Notes: generated by a model not told the origin, from the sequence alone. A DNA stretch of 64,000 nt from Bradyrhizobium sp. CB82 (GCF_029714405.1 NZ_CP121650.1:806001-870000); one strand, 5' to 3'; counted from the first letter of the stretch, positions 1 through 8,847 are shown. Program-made: numbers and translations.

Positions 1-436
1 GAATACGACGCCCGGCGGCGCGAACGAAGCTGATGTGATGACGTGGATGCAGGTAATCTTCCGCGAGGATGTTCCGCCAACCGGCGTCGTCATCTCCGCG
101 TTTGCCGCTCAAGATCGGAACGTACCAATTGGTTTCGAGGAAGCGCGCCCGCGCGCGCCAAACGTTGAAATAGCGATAACGGCGCGCCTCGAGTCCGAGA
201 AAGACCGCGAGCAGCATGCCTATCAGAATGAGCGGCAGCGCCGATGCCTCTCGGGACGAGAACGTCGACGACAGGGCGATGCCCAAGGTCACGATCGACC
301 AGTTTGTCGTGTTGTCGAGGCGTGTTCGCCAGATGGTGCTGCGATAGATCTCGCCGCGATAGAGGTGGGCGATCGCCCCCAATTCGGCCGCGTTCAGCTC
401 TTGGATTTCACGTGTGTCTTCTGCAGGCCTGAGCAT
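1..436 (-). CDS. DUF2270 predicted integral membrane protein, 3' end cut by window edge
   Basis: The reverse-strand frame opens at an ATG at 436 and stays open to base 1, so the C-terminus is missing. The reading contains the family signature NAAELGAIAHLYRGE, then STIWRTRLDNTTNW, then a hydrophobic pair (VTLGIALSSTF and LILIGMLLAVFLGLEARR), then RYFNVWRARARFLETN. This matches DUF2270 proteins, small membrane proteins of unknown function common in rhizobia. About 145 codons are visible. It is the first gene on its strand here; the LysR gene upstream on the same strand ends 125 bases away, so a separate promoter is likely. Function unknown. Confidence 0.8.
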   Translation of the reverse strand, partial: MLRPAEDTREIQELNAAELGAIAHLYRGEIYRSTIWRTRLDNTTNWSIVTLGIALSSTFSSREASALPLILIGMLLAVFLGLEARRYRYFNVWRARARFLETNWYVPILSGKRGDDDAGWRNILAEDYLHPRHHISFVRAAGRRI

Positions 437-561
437 GGCGCGAACCACCCAAGACCGGTGAAAATGTTCAGGTCGTGCTTTCAGCAGCGACCCAATGATA
501 CTACCACAATTCCGCTTTGTTTGGACAACTGCTGGGATCGATGGCAGGTGAGGCGTGCGCC

Positions 562-1434
562 CTACGCAGCGCCAGCCGCAGCCACGATCCACCTTCGGAA
601 CGCGCGCATTGCATCCGTCTCCGCTTTCGACTTCAACGACGTCAGCCAGTAGTCGCCCATTGCAACCGTAATGCCGAAGGGCTGCACCAGGCGTCCCGCC
701 GACAATTCTCGCTGGAACATTGCAACCGGCAGCAGCGCGATGCCCGCGCCCTGCGCGGCCGCTTCCGCCATGGTGATCGACGAGTCGAACATCGCCCCCT
801 TGATCGGCGGACAGGCGATGTCGGCGGCGGCGAACCAGCGCGGCCATTCGTCGGCGCGGTAGGAGCGCAGCAGCGCCTGTTCGGCGAGATCACGTGGACC
901 GTTGAGATGCGTGGCGATCTGTGGCGCACACACCGGCGACAGCGGTGCTGCAAGCAGGTGAGTAGCGTCGGTGCTGCGCCACGAGCCGTCGCCATAGCGC
1001 ACCGCGAAGTCGAGACCTTCGCCGGCGAGATCGACGCGGTTGTTGTTGGTCTGGATGCGCACGTCGACGAACGGGTGCAGCGCCGCAAAATCCGGCAGCC
1101 GCGACAGCAGCCAGCCGGTCGCGAACGTGCCGACGATTCCGACGCTGACGATGCCGCGGAAATGGCCGCGCTCGAATTGCTCGAGCGTCATGCGCATGCG
1201 GCCGAACGATTCGGCGATCGAAGGCAGCAGCGCCTGTCCCTCGTCGGTCAGTGCGAGCCCGCGCGGCAGGCGGCGAAACAGCGTGACGCCCAGCCGCTCT
1301 TCGAGCCCCTTCACCTGGTGGCTGACCGCGGCCTGGCTGACGCGCAATTCCATGCCCGCTCTGGTGAAACTGAGATGCCGCGCCGAGGCCTCGAAGGCGC
1401 GCAGCGCGTTGAGCGGCAAATGGGACTTCGGCAT
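562..1434 (-). CDS. LysR-family transcriptional regulator (GcvA/AmpR-like)
   Basis: About 290 residues, normal for LysR. The N-terminal helix-turn-helix reads LNALRAFEASARHLSFTRAG then VSQAAVSHQVKGLEERLG, typical of the GcvA/AmpR branch. A periplasmic-binding-like effector domain follows (FRGIVSVGIVGTFATGWLLS, YGDGSW, SYRADEWPRWF). I chose the ATG at 1434 because GGGGT lies just upstream; a TTG 27 bases further out is possible but breaks the family's usual start. The gene is divergent from a class D beta-lactamase 134 bases away, as ampR is from ampC. Control of that gene by a cell-wall or beta-lactam signal is an inference. Confidence 0.88.
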   Translation of the reverse strand: MPKSHLPLNALRAFEASARHLSFTRAGMELRVSQAAVSHQVKGLEERLGVTLFRRLPRGLALTDEGQALLPSIAESFGRMRMTLEQFERGHFRGIVSVGIVGTFATGWLLSRLPDFAALHPFVDVRIQTNNNRVDLAGEGLDFAVRYGDGSWRSTDATHLLAAPLSPVCAPQIATHLNGPRDLAEQALLRSYRADEWPRWFAAADIACPPIKGAMFDSSITMAEAAAQGAGIALLPVAMFQRELSAGRLVQPFGITVAMGDYWLTSLKSKAETDAMRAFRRWIVAAAGAA

Positions 1435-1466
1435 GTCTGACCCCAATTTTTCTAGGGGCAATCCTT

Positions 1467-1482
1467 ACAAATGATCGTTTGT
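1467..1482. promoter_or_regulatory. Candidate LysR operator between divergent lysR and beta-lactamase
   Basis: ACAAATGATCGTTTGT is a 14-of-16 inverted repeat in the 134-base divergent region. LysR proteins bind dyads with a T-N11-A core in such places. Only symmetry and position support it. Confidence 0.35.
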
Positions 1483-1568
1483 CGTGACCAGACCCCTCTA
1501 ATTATTAGGAGCTCCGGCCTGGTGCGCCGAAACGAGTCGCCTCCCGCCGCAACAAAAGGAGCTCCCCA

Positions 1569-2396
1569 ATGAAGCTTGCAACGCTCTCGCCCCTGACGCG
1601 CCGCGCGGCGATCCGCCTGTCGATCAGCGCCGTGGCCCTGATGGCGTGCGGGCGGCGCCTGAGGGCAGGCACGACCGAACGCAATGACCTCGACGGCGTC
1701 TTCCGGGACAACAATGTCACGGGAACTTTCGTGCTCTACGACGTCGCTGGCGATCACCTGACCCTCGTCAATCCGGCGCGGGCGCAAACGCGTTTCGTTC
1801 CGGCCTCGACCTTCAAGATCGCCAATACCATCATTGCGCTCGAGACCGGCGTCGTGAAGGACGAGAACGAGATCATCCCCTATGGCGGCAAGCCGCAGCC
1901 GTTCAAGCAGTGGGAGAAGGACATGTCGATGCGCGAGGCGATCGCGCTATCCGCCGTCCCGATCTATCAGGAGATTGCCCGCCGCGTGGGTCTTGCGCGT
2001 TATCACGACTGGCTGGCGCGTCTCGACTACGGTAACCGCAAGACCGGCGAGAGCGTCGACACCTTCTGGCTCGATGGTCCCCTGGAAACCAGCGCGGTCG
2101 AGCAGGCCCGCTTCGTTGCCCGCCTCGCACGGCAGAAGCTGGATGCCTCGGTACGCGCGCAATCGATCACCCGCGAAATCATCCGGCTTGAAAGCAAGGA
2201 CGGCAAGTCTCTCTACGGCAAGACCGGCTGGCGCTTCTCCAGCACGCCGAATCTCGGCTGGTGGACCGGCTGGGTCGAACGCGACGGAAAGATTTTGGCG
2301 TTCTCGCTGAACATCGACATGCCAGGGGCGGCTACCGATGCGCCGAAACGCGTTGCGATCGGAAAGGCGATGCTGTCCCAGCTCGGCGTGCTCTGA
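1569..2396 (+). CDS. Class D (OXA-type) beta-lactamase
   Basis: A 275-residue serine beta-lactamase. All class D motifs are in order: nucleophile motif S80-T-F-K83, S128-A-V130, Y154-G-N156 and K218-T-G220, followed by GWWTGWVE. It would hydrolyse penicillins or related beta-lactams in the periplasm. The N-terminus has a twin-arginine-like stretch (TRRAAIRLSISAVALMACG) and a cysteine that could be a lipobox, so Tat export or a lipoprotein are both possible. AAAGGAGCT lies 7-8 bases before the ATG. The divergent LysR gene is the likely regulator. Which substrates it handles, carbapenems included, cannot be read from sequence. Confidence 0.93.
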   Translation: MKLATLSPLTRRAAIRLSISAVALMACGRRLRAGTTERNDLDGVFRDNNVTGTFVLYDVAGDHLTLVNPARAQTRFVPASTFKIANTIIALETGVVKDENEIIPYGGKPQPFKQWEKDMSMREAIALSAVPIYQEIARRVGLARYHDWLARLDYGNRKTGESVDTFWLDGPLETSAVEQARFVARLARQKLDASVRAQSITREIIRLESKDGKSLYGKTGWRFSSTPNLGWWTGWVERDGKILAFSLNIDMPGAATDAPKRVAIGKAMLSQLGVL

Positions 2397-2574
2397 GCCT
2401 TGCGCGATCGTGTGGTGGAGACCAGCGATCGATGCCGGACACCGCTGTCGCCGATTGGCGCGAGCACTTCGCCCGCGCGGACAGGCTTGCCGGCGCTGAT
2501 CTCTCGGGCGAGCGCGCGATGTTCATGCGAAATGGCTCTGGGGTGCGTCGGGACCAGCGACGTGGCTCTACTGT

Positions 2575-2740
2575 GTCACAAGACCTCCACGGTGAGGAGC
2601 GCGAAGCGCGTCTCCGGACGATGCTTCGCATCGCCGGGGAACCATGAAGGCCCGGCTCTCGCCTGCTGCCATCCTTCGAGACGCCCGCTTTCAGCGGGCT
2701 CCTCGGGATGAGGGTCAGAATGCTTGTGACGCAGCTAGGC
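2575..2740. repeat. Dispersed intergenic repeat (GAGACGCCCGC...GCGGGCTCCTCGGGATGAGG type)
   Basis: It holds a hairpin-like core (CGCCCGCTTTCAGCGGGC) flanked by CATCCTTCGAGACG and CTCGGGATGAGGGTCAG. A related unit lies at about 52585-52695, with the words CTGAGGAGC, GTCTCGAAGGATG and CACCATGAGGGTC. Non-coding. Confidence 0.55.
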
Positions 2741-3192
2741 GGGCAAGCCGCCGGTCGTGCGCCGTCGAGCCGGCAGGCGCGTGGCGTCGTGTCGTAACAT
2801 CGCTCCGGAAGGGGCCGACCCATCCCAAGCACCGCGATCATGGCATTATGCCCCTGATTTGCCCGACGTGTCAAACGATTTCGTAAAATCCGTAGCGCAT
2901 TGGGTTGGCGGTCACCGGCTCCTTTGCATGGGGTTGTCTTCGATATTTTTGTCGGAGGCTCGGGAACGCGTCAGGCCGAACCTGATCGCATCTCGCTTTT
3001 GCATCAGGCCTTGGCAGGACAAACTCCCAAAGCCTTTGCGGCTACCAAGACCACCGCGATCCAATCAGCGAATTATTGAACATCGACAGCAATGACGGTG
3101 CGTGGTGCGCGGGCGCGTTACGCGACATGCTATCACACGTTGCTGCTGCTCCAGCGCCGCGCCACGCGCGCCGCGATTTAGAAGGCCTCGAC

Positions 3193-3209
3193 CTTAGAGC
3201 AATTCAAGT
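3193..3209. promoter_or_regulatory. Weak candidate iron-control element (Irr/ICE-like)
   Basis: CTTAGAGCAATTCAAGT is an imperfect dyad that partly matches the rhizobial ICE (TTTAGAA-N3-TTCTAAA), 67 bases before the receptor gene. About 9 of 14 positions match, so the call rests mainly on location. Confidence 0.22.
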
Positions 3210-3275
3210 CGCGCGGAATGTGCGCCCGCTGCTAGAGGCGCGTGCGCGAATGCAATTCTCCGACCTGGAAGTGAC

Positions 3276-5609
3276 TTGAAAGTGCGTGCCCATGCTGATG
3301 GCCAGCGCGTCCGCGGCCATCGAAACCCCGCCGGCGGGAGCCGTGCGCGTAGTCTCATCGGAGCAGCCGTCCTGCTCGCTGATTATTCCTCCGCCACAGG
3401 GACCGCAGGGGCGCAGTCCGCGCTGCCGCCGGTGACGGTGGAGGCGCCGAACACGCGGCCGAAGCAGACGAGTGCGGCTGCGACATCCGCGCGCCGCACG
3501 CAGGCTACCGCGCGGCAACGCGATCGCAATCCAAAGCCGACGGAGGCCTCGCCGTCGGAGCGCGCGGCCGCAGCCGCGGCAGTCCTGAACGAGGCCAAGC
3601 TCGGCTATCGCGCGATGCCGAGCTCAAGCACGCTGCGCACGCCTGCCTCGCCGCTCGATACGTCGCAGTCCGTCAACGTGGTGCCCGAGCAGGTCTTGAA
3701 GGACCAGTTGCCACGCAATCTCGACGACGCGCTCGCCAACGTCTCCGGCATCACGCAAACCAACACGCTCGCCGGCACCCAGGACGCCATCATCCGCCGC
3801 GGCTTTGGCGACAATCGCGACGGCTCAGTCATGCGCAACGGCATGCCGTTGGTGCAGGGCCGCAGCCTCAATGCCGCGGTGGAAAGCGTCGAGGTGCTGA
3901 AGGGGCCGGCCTCGCTGATCTACGGCATCATGGACCCTGGCGGCATCGTCAACACCATCAGCAAGCGGCCCGAGCTCTATCAGCACGGCTCCATCACCCT
4001 GCTCGGCTCAACCTATGGCTGGCGCAGCGGCGGCGATGCACTGTTCGACATCACGGGTCCCATCGGCAAGGATGGACTTGCCTACCGCTTCATCGCCTAC
4101 GGCCTCGGCGAGGATTATTGGCGCAATTTCGGCACGCACAAGGAAACGCTGATCGCACCGTCGCTCGCCTGGTACGGCAAGGACACCACGATTCAGCTCA
4201 ACTACGAGCACCGCGACTTCCTCTATCCCTTCGACCGCGGCACGGCGATCGATTCCCGCACCATGAAGCCGCTGGCGATCCCGGCGACGCGCCGGCTGGA
4301 CGAGCCCTACAACAACATGTGGGGCACGTCCGATCTGGTGCAGGCGTCCGTCGAGCACCGCTTCAATCAGGATTGGAAGCTCTACGCGGGCTACAGCTAC
4401 AACACCGAATCCTACGGCGCCTATCAGCTCCGCATCACCGCGGTGAACCCGGTCACGGGAATCGAGGCGCGCAGCAATGACGGCACGCTGGGCGCGCTCA
4501 GCAACGTCAGCTACGGCACGTCCTATCTGCAGGGTGCGTTCTGGTTAGGGGAGATGCGCAACGAGGTGCTGTTCGGCGGCGACGCGCAATATCGCACGAT
4601 CTACCGCCAGGATCTGCTGCGGAAGACCCTTCCGAACGTGTTCAACGTTTATAACCCCATCTACGGCCTGGTCGGGCCCGGTACCACGGTGTCGCCAACC
4701 GACAGCGACCAGACCGACAAGCTCGGCGAGCGCGCGCTGTTTTTCCAGGACACGCTGCATCTCACCGACCGCTTCGCCTTGGTCGGCGGCGTGCGCTGGA
4801 TGGAATACGAGCAGCTCGCAGGCAAGGCGCGGCCGTTCGTGACCAACACGAATCTTAGTGGCGACAAGGCGCTGCCCCTCGGCGGCGCGATCCTCAAGCT
4901 CACCGATCAGGTCTCGCTCTATGCAAGCTACACGGAGTCGCTGAAGCCGACCTCGACGATTGCGCCGCTCACCGGCGGTGTGGTCGTCGGATCGAACATC
5001 GCACCCGAGCAAGGCACCCAGTATGAGACCGGCGTCAAGTTCGATCTCAACCGGCAACTTTCGGGCACCGTGGCGGTGTACGACATTGACAAGAGGAACG
5101 TGCTCGTCTCGCAGCTCAATAGCACCACGCGCGTCACGGAATATCGCGCCGCCGGAAAGGTCCGCTCGCTCGGCGTCGAGGTCGACGTCACGGGGCGGCT
5201 GACCGACCACTGGAGCATGATCGGAAGCTACGGCTATACCGACGCGCGCGTGACCGACGACCCGACGTACTACGGCAAGCAATTGCAGAACGTCGCGCTC
5301 AACACCGCTTCGCTCTACCTCGTCTACGACTTCGGCGCCACGCTGCCGGGCCGGCTTCGCCTCGGCGGCGGTGCGCGCTATGTCGGCGATCGGCCCGGCG
5401 ATTCCGCGAACACCTTCGTGCTGCCGTCCTACGTCGTCGCGGACGTATTTGCGACCTATGAGACGCGCTACGAAAGGCTGCCGGTGGTCTACCAGCTCAA
5501 CGTCAAGAACCTGTTCGACACTGTCTACTATCCCTCCGCCCAGAACAATCTGGGCGTCGCGATCGGCGATGCGCGGCGCATCTCGTTGTCGGCAACCGTG
5601 AAGTTCTAA
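3276..5609 (+). CDS. TonB-dependent ferric-siderophore receptor
   Basis: About 777 residues: an outer-membrane receptor with an N-terminal plug and a 22-strand barrel. A signal-like stretch (SLIGAAVLL...GTAGAQS) is followed by PPVTVEAP and a long Ala/Arg/Thr-rich linker, then the plug (SQSVNVVPEQVLKDQLPRNL, VSGITQTNTLAG, RRGF, VEVLKGPASLIYG, GGIVNTISKRP). The C-terminus has NVKNLFDTVYY and ends in ISLSATVKF, a terminal aromatic typical of barrel proteins. It resembles hydroxamate (ferrichrome-type) receptors. The start is uncertain: TTG at 3276 or GTG at 3282, neither with a clear ribosome site. The PepSY gene starts 3 bases after its stop, so they form an operon. Confidence 0.92.
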   Translation: MKVRAHADGQRVRGHRNPAGGSRARSLIGAAVLLADYSSATGTAGAQSALPPVTVEAPNTRPKQTSAAATSARRTQATARQRDRNPKPTEASPSERAAAAAAVLNEAKLGYRAMPSSSTLRTPASPLDTSQSVNVVPEQVLKDQLPRNLDDALANVSGITQTNTLAGTQDAIIRRGFGDNRDGSVMRNGMPLVQGRSLNAAVESVEVLKGPASLIYGIMDPGGIVNTISKRPELYQHGSITLLGSTYGWRSGGDALFDITGPIGKDGLAYRFIAYGLGEDYWRNFGTHKETLIAPSLAWYGKDTTIQLNYEHRDFLYPFDRGTAIDSRTMKPLAIPATRRLDEPYNNMWGTSDLVQASVEHRFNQDWKLYAGYSYNTESYGAYQLRITAVNPVTGIEARSNDGTLGALSNVSYGTSYLQGAFWLGEMRNEVLFGGDAQYRTIYRQDLLRKTLPNVFNVYNPIYGLVGPGTTVSPTDSDQTDKLGERALFFQDTLHLTDRFALVGGVRWMEYEQLAGKARPFVTNTNLSGDKALPLGGAILKLTDQVSLYASYTESLKPTSTIAPLTGGVVVGSNIAPEQGTQYETGVKFDLNRQLSGTVAVYDIDKRNVLVSQLNSTTRVTEYRAAGKVRSLGVEVDVTGRLTDHWSMIGSYGYTDARVTDDPTYYGKQLQNVALNTASLYLVYDFGATLPGRLRLGGGARYVGDRPGDSANTFVLPSYVVADVFATYETRYERLPVVYQLNVKNLFDTVYYPSAQNNLGVAIGDARRISLSATVKF

Positions 5610-5612
5610 GCA

Positions 5613-6815
5613 ATGGGCGCGCGGAGGATCAAGGCTCTCCTGCTCGAGGTCCACTCCGTCCTGGGCCTCGTGATCGCGCTCGTGCTGGCGGTGATCGGAA
5701 TCACCGGCGCGATTATGACCTTTGAGGATGAGACTCTCGATCATCTCAACGCTGATATCATGCATGTCGCGCCGCGCGCTTTGCCGATGCTGACGCCGGA
5801 TCAACTCGTCGTGCGGCTGAAAGCCACGCAGGACGTCGGCAAGGTCTCGGGCCTCATGATGACCCGCGATGCGTCCGCGGCCGTTCACGTTCGCTTCGCC
5901 CGCGATGGGCAGAGCGCGCGGCCGTCCTCGCTCTATGTCGATCCCTATGACGCGCGCGTGCTCGGGACGCCCCGGGGCGAGGAGTTCTTCGCAACCGTCC
6001 GAAGGCTGCATCGCTGGCTGCTGTTGCCCGGCGATGGCAACGGCTATGGCCGCCAGATCACCGGCATCGCGGCGCTCGGCCTGATCGCGCTGCTGGTCTC
6101 CGGCCTCGTGCTGCGCTGGCCGCAGCGTGCCGGCAGCGTGAAGATGTGGCTCAAGCCCAATGTGGCGTTGCGCGGCCGCGGTCTGCACCGGTCGCTGCAC
6201 GCGGTCATCGGCACCTGGGTCCTGCCGATCTATCTGGCGATGACGCTGACCGGGCTCTGGTATTCGTTCGACTGGTACAAGGAGTGCGTCGTCTGGTTGT
6301 TGTCGCGCCCATCGACAGCTGCCGCGCGGATGCCACCGAAGTCACCGCACGCTCCAGCGAGCGAGTCCGCAGAGACGCCGGGATTCGACCGCGCGTGGTC
6401 CACATTCCTGCGCGAGCAGAGCAGCCCGTTCGCAAGGGCGCAACTGACGTTGCCAGGCGCCAACGGCACCGTCATGCGCGTCCGATCATGGCCGCAGGAA
6501 TCGACGCTCGAAGGCGCGCGCGACGAATTCCGCATCGATGCCGTCACCGGCCGGCTCGTCTCGGCGGATAGCTCCGCGAACAGGACGCTCGGCGAGCGAG
6601 CCATCGCCGGCGTCCTCGACATTCATCGCGGCGCGATTCTGGGGTGGCCCGGCAAGCTCGCTTTCATGCTGGCTGCCGGCCTGATGCCGCTATTCGCGGT
6701 CACCGGCGTGCTGCTTTATCTGTCGCGGCGCAGGCACCGGCGTGCCGGTGGCGCCGGCGAGAGCATTGCTATGTCACGTTCAATGCCCGCGCGTAGGTCA
6801 GGCCCGAACTGGTGA
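5613..6815 (+). CDS. PepSY-associated TM-helix inner-membrane protein of siderophore uptake
   Basis: A 400-residue protein with about four membrane segments: residues ~13-37 (SVLGLVIALVLAVIGITGAI), ~150-170 (IAALGLIALLVSGLVL), ~200-220 (VIGTWVLPIYLAMTLTGLW) and ~350-370. Conserved histidines sit in EVHSVLG, RRLHRWLL and LHRSLHAVIG, the PepSY_TM/siderophore-reductase layout. Such proteins, including FegB beside the FegA receptor in Bradyrhizobium japonicum, are needed for siderophore iron use, probably by reducing or releasing ferric iron in the periplasm. The C-terminal 47 bases overlap the convergent GntR gene. The receptor pairing makes the role fairly secure; the specific siderophore is unknown. 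Confidence 0.87.
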   Translation: MGARRIKALLLEVHSVLGLVIALVLAVIGITGAIMTFEDETLDHLNADIMHVAPRALPMLTPDQLVVRLKATQDVGKVSGLMMTRDASAAVHVRFARDGQSARPSSLYVDPYDARVLGTPRGEEFFATVRRLHRWLLLPGDGNGYGRQITGIAALGLIALLVSGLVLRWPQRAGSVKMWLKPNVALRGRGLHRSLHAVIGTWVLPIYLAMTLTGLWYSFDWYKECVVWLLSRPSTAAARMPPKSPHAPASESAETPGFDRAWSTFLREQSSPFARAQLTLPGANGTVMRVRSWPQESTLEGARDEFRIDAVTGRLVSADSSANRTLGERAIAGVLDIHRGAILGWPGKLAFMLAAGLMPLFAVTGVLLYLSRRRHRRAGGAGESIAMSRSMPARRSGPNW

Positions 6816-7434
6816 TGTGTTTCGTGAGCAGCTTCTCGAAGACGGCGAGTTCGCCATTCGCAAACAATCGGAGCAGCGCGCGATGTTCGTCGAACGACGC
6901 TGGAGTGATGACGTCGATTGGCGAGCTAAGATTGGTGCGCAGCGCCGCGACGCGGCCTGAGACGAGTTGATAGGATTCGACGAGATAGCGATTGCCGCAG
7001 TTGGCGAACCACGCCTCATGCATCGCAGTATCCCCGCGCCCATAGGCGACGTTATCCTTCGCGGCGACCGCCTGCTCCATCGCCGCAATGGCCTGCTCCA
7101 TTGCCGCAACTGCGCCGGCGCGATCGCATGCGAAGGCAAGCTCGGCGGCCTTCGGTTCGATGACGATGCGGAATGCGCAGAGCGCCTTGATGTCCTCCGC
7201 ACTGGGAGTGAAGACGAAGCTGCCGACCTGCGGCCGGATCACGACGAGGCCCTGCGCCTGCAATTGGCCCATGGCCTCGCGCACCGGGGTGCGGCTGACG
7301 CCGAAGGACTGCGCGACCATCTCCTCGGAAATGGCCGCGCCGAGCGCGAACTCGCCGTCGATGATGCCCTGGCGCAGGCGCAGCATCACGCGCTGCGCCA
7401 GCGATTTCGGCGTATCGAGCTTCAACGATCTCAT
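6769..7434 (-). CDS. GntR-family (FadR/FCD-type) transcriptional regulator
   Basis: 221 residues. The winged helix-turn-helix spans about 10-75 (LRQGIIDGEFALGAAISEE, FGVSRTPVREAMGQLQAQG). The all-helical FCD effector domain follows (FRIVIEPKAAELA, DTAMHEAWFANCGNRYL, DEHRALLRLFANGE). It starts 6 bases after the stop of the FAD-linked oxidase, so the two share a transcript. The neighbouring oxidase and DHDPS-family gene suggest it senses a sugar acid or hydroxyacid. Its last 47 bases overlap the convergent PepSY gene. Confidence 0.9.
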   Translation of the reverse strand: MRSLKLDTPKSLAQRVMLRLRQGIIDGEFALGAAISEEMVAQSFGVSRTPVREAMGQLQAQGLVVIRPQVGSFVFTPSAEDIKALCAFRIVIEPKAAELAFACDRAGAVAAMEQAIAAMEQAVAAKDNVAYGRGDTAMHEAWFANCGNRYLVESYQLVSGRVAALRTNLSSPIDVITPASFDEHRALLRLFANGELAVFEKLLTKHITSSGLTYARALNVT

Positions 7435-7440
7435 CGGTCC

Positions 7441-8847
7441 TCAGATGACCTTGCCGGGATTGAGCAGATGATCGGGATCGAGCGCGGCCTTCAGCGTGCG
7501 CATCAGCGCGATCTCGGCATCGCTGCGGGCATGCCCGAGCCATTGCTTCTTGAGCGTGCCGATGCCGTGCTCGGCGGAGACGCTGCCGCCCATCTCGCGC
7601 ACGAGGCCGTAGATGATCGCGTCCATCGCCTCCTTCGGCTGGCGCTCGATCGGCAACCCCGTCACCCAGGACACCAGGTGCAGATTGCCGTCGCCGATAT
7701 GGCCGTAATAGACGCTTTCGCAGCCCTTGATGCCGTCCGCGAGCGCGGCCTTGCAGCGCGCGGCGAACTCGTCCATCCGTGCGACCGCCAGGCCGATGTC
7801 ATAGGAGATGTGCGGCCCGAGCACCTGGGCGAATTCGGCGCAGATGTCGCGCACTGCCCAGAATTTTTGCGTCTGCGCCAGCGATTGCGCGACGGCAGCG
7901 TCCGCGAGCAGCCCACGCTCCATCAGCTCTTCGAGCCAGGCCTGGAAGCGCGGCGCATCGATGCTTTCGTCCGTGCCCTGCGCCTCCACCAGCACATAGA
8001 GCCCGTGACCGGCAGCGATTGGCGGCTTGACGCCCGCGCGCGCCGTGATCACCTCCCAATAATCCGGCCACATCACCTCGAAGGCCGACAGCAGCGGGCC
8101 GAGGCCGGAGCGCGCGGCATCGAGCAGCGCGACCACGGCGGCATAATCCTTCAGCGCGCACAGTGCGGCCATGGTCGAGCGCGGCTTTGGAAACAGCCGC
8201 AGTACCACGCGCGTGATGATGCCGAGCGTGCCTTCCGAGCCGATGAAGAGATGCTTCAGGTCGTACCCGGCATTGTTCTTCATCAGCTTGTTGAGGTTGG
8301 TGATGACAGTGCCGTCCGGCAGCACCACTTCCAGTCCGAGCACCAGCTCACGCGTCATGCCGTAGCGGATCACGCGGTTGCCGCCGGCATTGGTGGAGAG
8401 ATTGCCGCCGATTGCACAGGAACCGCGCGATCCGAGATCGAGCGGGAAGAAGAAGCCGGCCTCATCGGCCGCCCTCTGGATCGTCTCCAGCGGGGTGCCG
8501 GCCTTCACCGTCATGGTCGCGGAGGCGCGATCGATCTCCTCGATGCCGGTCATGCGCTCCAGCGAGATCGCGACCCAGCCGGGCTCCGGCGCGGCGCCGC
8601 GGCAGAGGCCGGTCAACCCGCCCTGCGGCACGAACGGCAGGCTTGCCTTGCGGCAGGTCGCAATCGCCGCGGCAACGCCGGCCGCATCCAGCGGGCGGAT
8701 CACCGCGAGCGGCGTTTGCGGCAGGCTCGCGCTCCAGTCGTTGCAATTGCGTGCGGGCACTTCGTTCCCGATCAGCACGGCTTGCGGGCCAAGCCGGTCG
8801 CGCAGATCGCGCAGCATGTCCTCGGGGCGTTCGAGCAGCGTCGTCAT
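7441..8847 (-). CDS. FAD-binding oxidase/dehydrogenase, GlcD / D-lactate / D-2-hydroxyacid type
   Basis: A 468-residue two-domain flavoprotein. The N-terminal PCMH FAD domain shows VPQGGLTGLCRGA, GGNLSTNAGGNRVIRYG and GSEGTLGIITRVVLRLFP. The C-terminal FAD-oxidase domain shows YYGHIGDGNLHL and SAEHGIGTLKKQWL, the motifs of D-lactate, glycolate (GlcD) and D-2-hydroxyglutarate dehydrogenases. It probably oxidises a D-2-hydroxyacid to the 2-oxoacid. I chose the ATG at 8847 because GAGG precedes it. It heads an operon with the GntR gene and is divergent from a DHDPS-family gene, which suggests catabolism of a sugar acid or hydroxyacid. The exact substrate is not readable. Confidence 0.9.
   Translation of the reverse strand: MTTLLERPEDMLRDLRDRLGPQAVLIGNEVPARNCNDWSASLPQTPLAVIRPLDAAGVAAAIATCRKASLPFVPQGGLTGLCRGAAPEPGWVAISLERMTGIEEIDRASATMTVKAGTPLETIQRAADEAGFFFPLDLGSRGSCAIGGNLSTNAGGNRVIRYGMTRELVLGLEVVLPDGTVITNLNKLMKNNAGYDLKHLFIGSEGTLGIITRVVLRLFPKPRSTMAALCALKDYAAVVALLDAARSGLGPLLSAFEVMWPDYWEVITARAGVKPPIAAGHGLYVLVEAQGTDESIDAPRFQAWLEELMERGLLADAAVAQSLAQTQKFWAVRDICAEFAQVLGPHISYDIGLAVARMDEFAARCKAALADGIKGCESVYYGHIGDGNLHLVSWVTGLPIERQPKEAMDAIIYGLVREMGGSVSAEHGIGTLKKQWLGHARSDAEIALMRTLKAALDPDHLLNPGKVI

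Larger units (their letters stand above)
2397..3275. other. 879-base intergenic region, repeat-bearing, no supported gene
   Basis: Open frames here have poor amino-acid composition and no recognisable motif. On the reverse strand, around 2410-2510, a short stretch (AREISAGKPVRAGEVLAPIGDSG) faintly resembles an M23 peptidase or lipoyl-type loop; it is too short and unsupported to call a gene. The segment about 2575-2740 resembles a dispersed Bradyrhizobium repeat. The last 180 bases probably carry the promoter of the siderophore-receptor operon. Confidence 0.5.

Noticed and set aside
12..12. The finding entry titled placeholder
   Set aside because: It carries no observation and should be ignored.
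2332..2874. A 180-codon - strand frame in the gap after the beta-lactamase
   Set aside because: Arg/Ser/Pro-rich with no motif and it crosses a dispersed repeat; treated as non-coding.
4545..6200. A 551-codon open frame on the - strand
   Set aside because: Antisense to the TonB receptor and PepSY genes; no family features.
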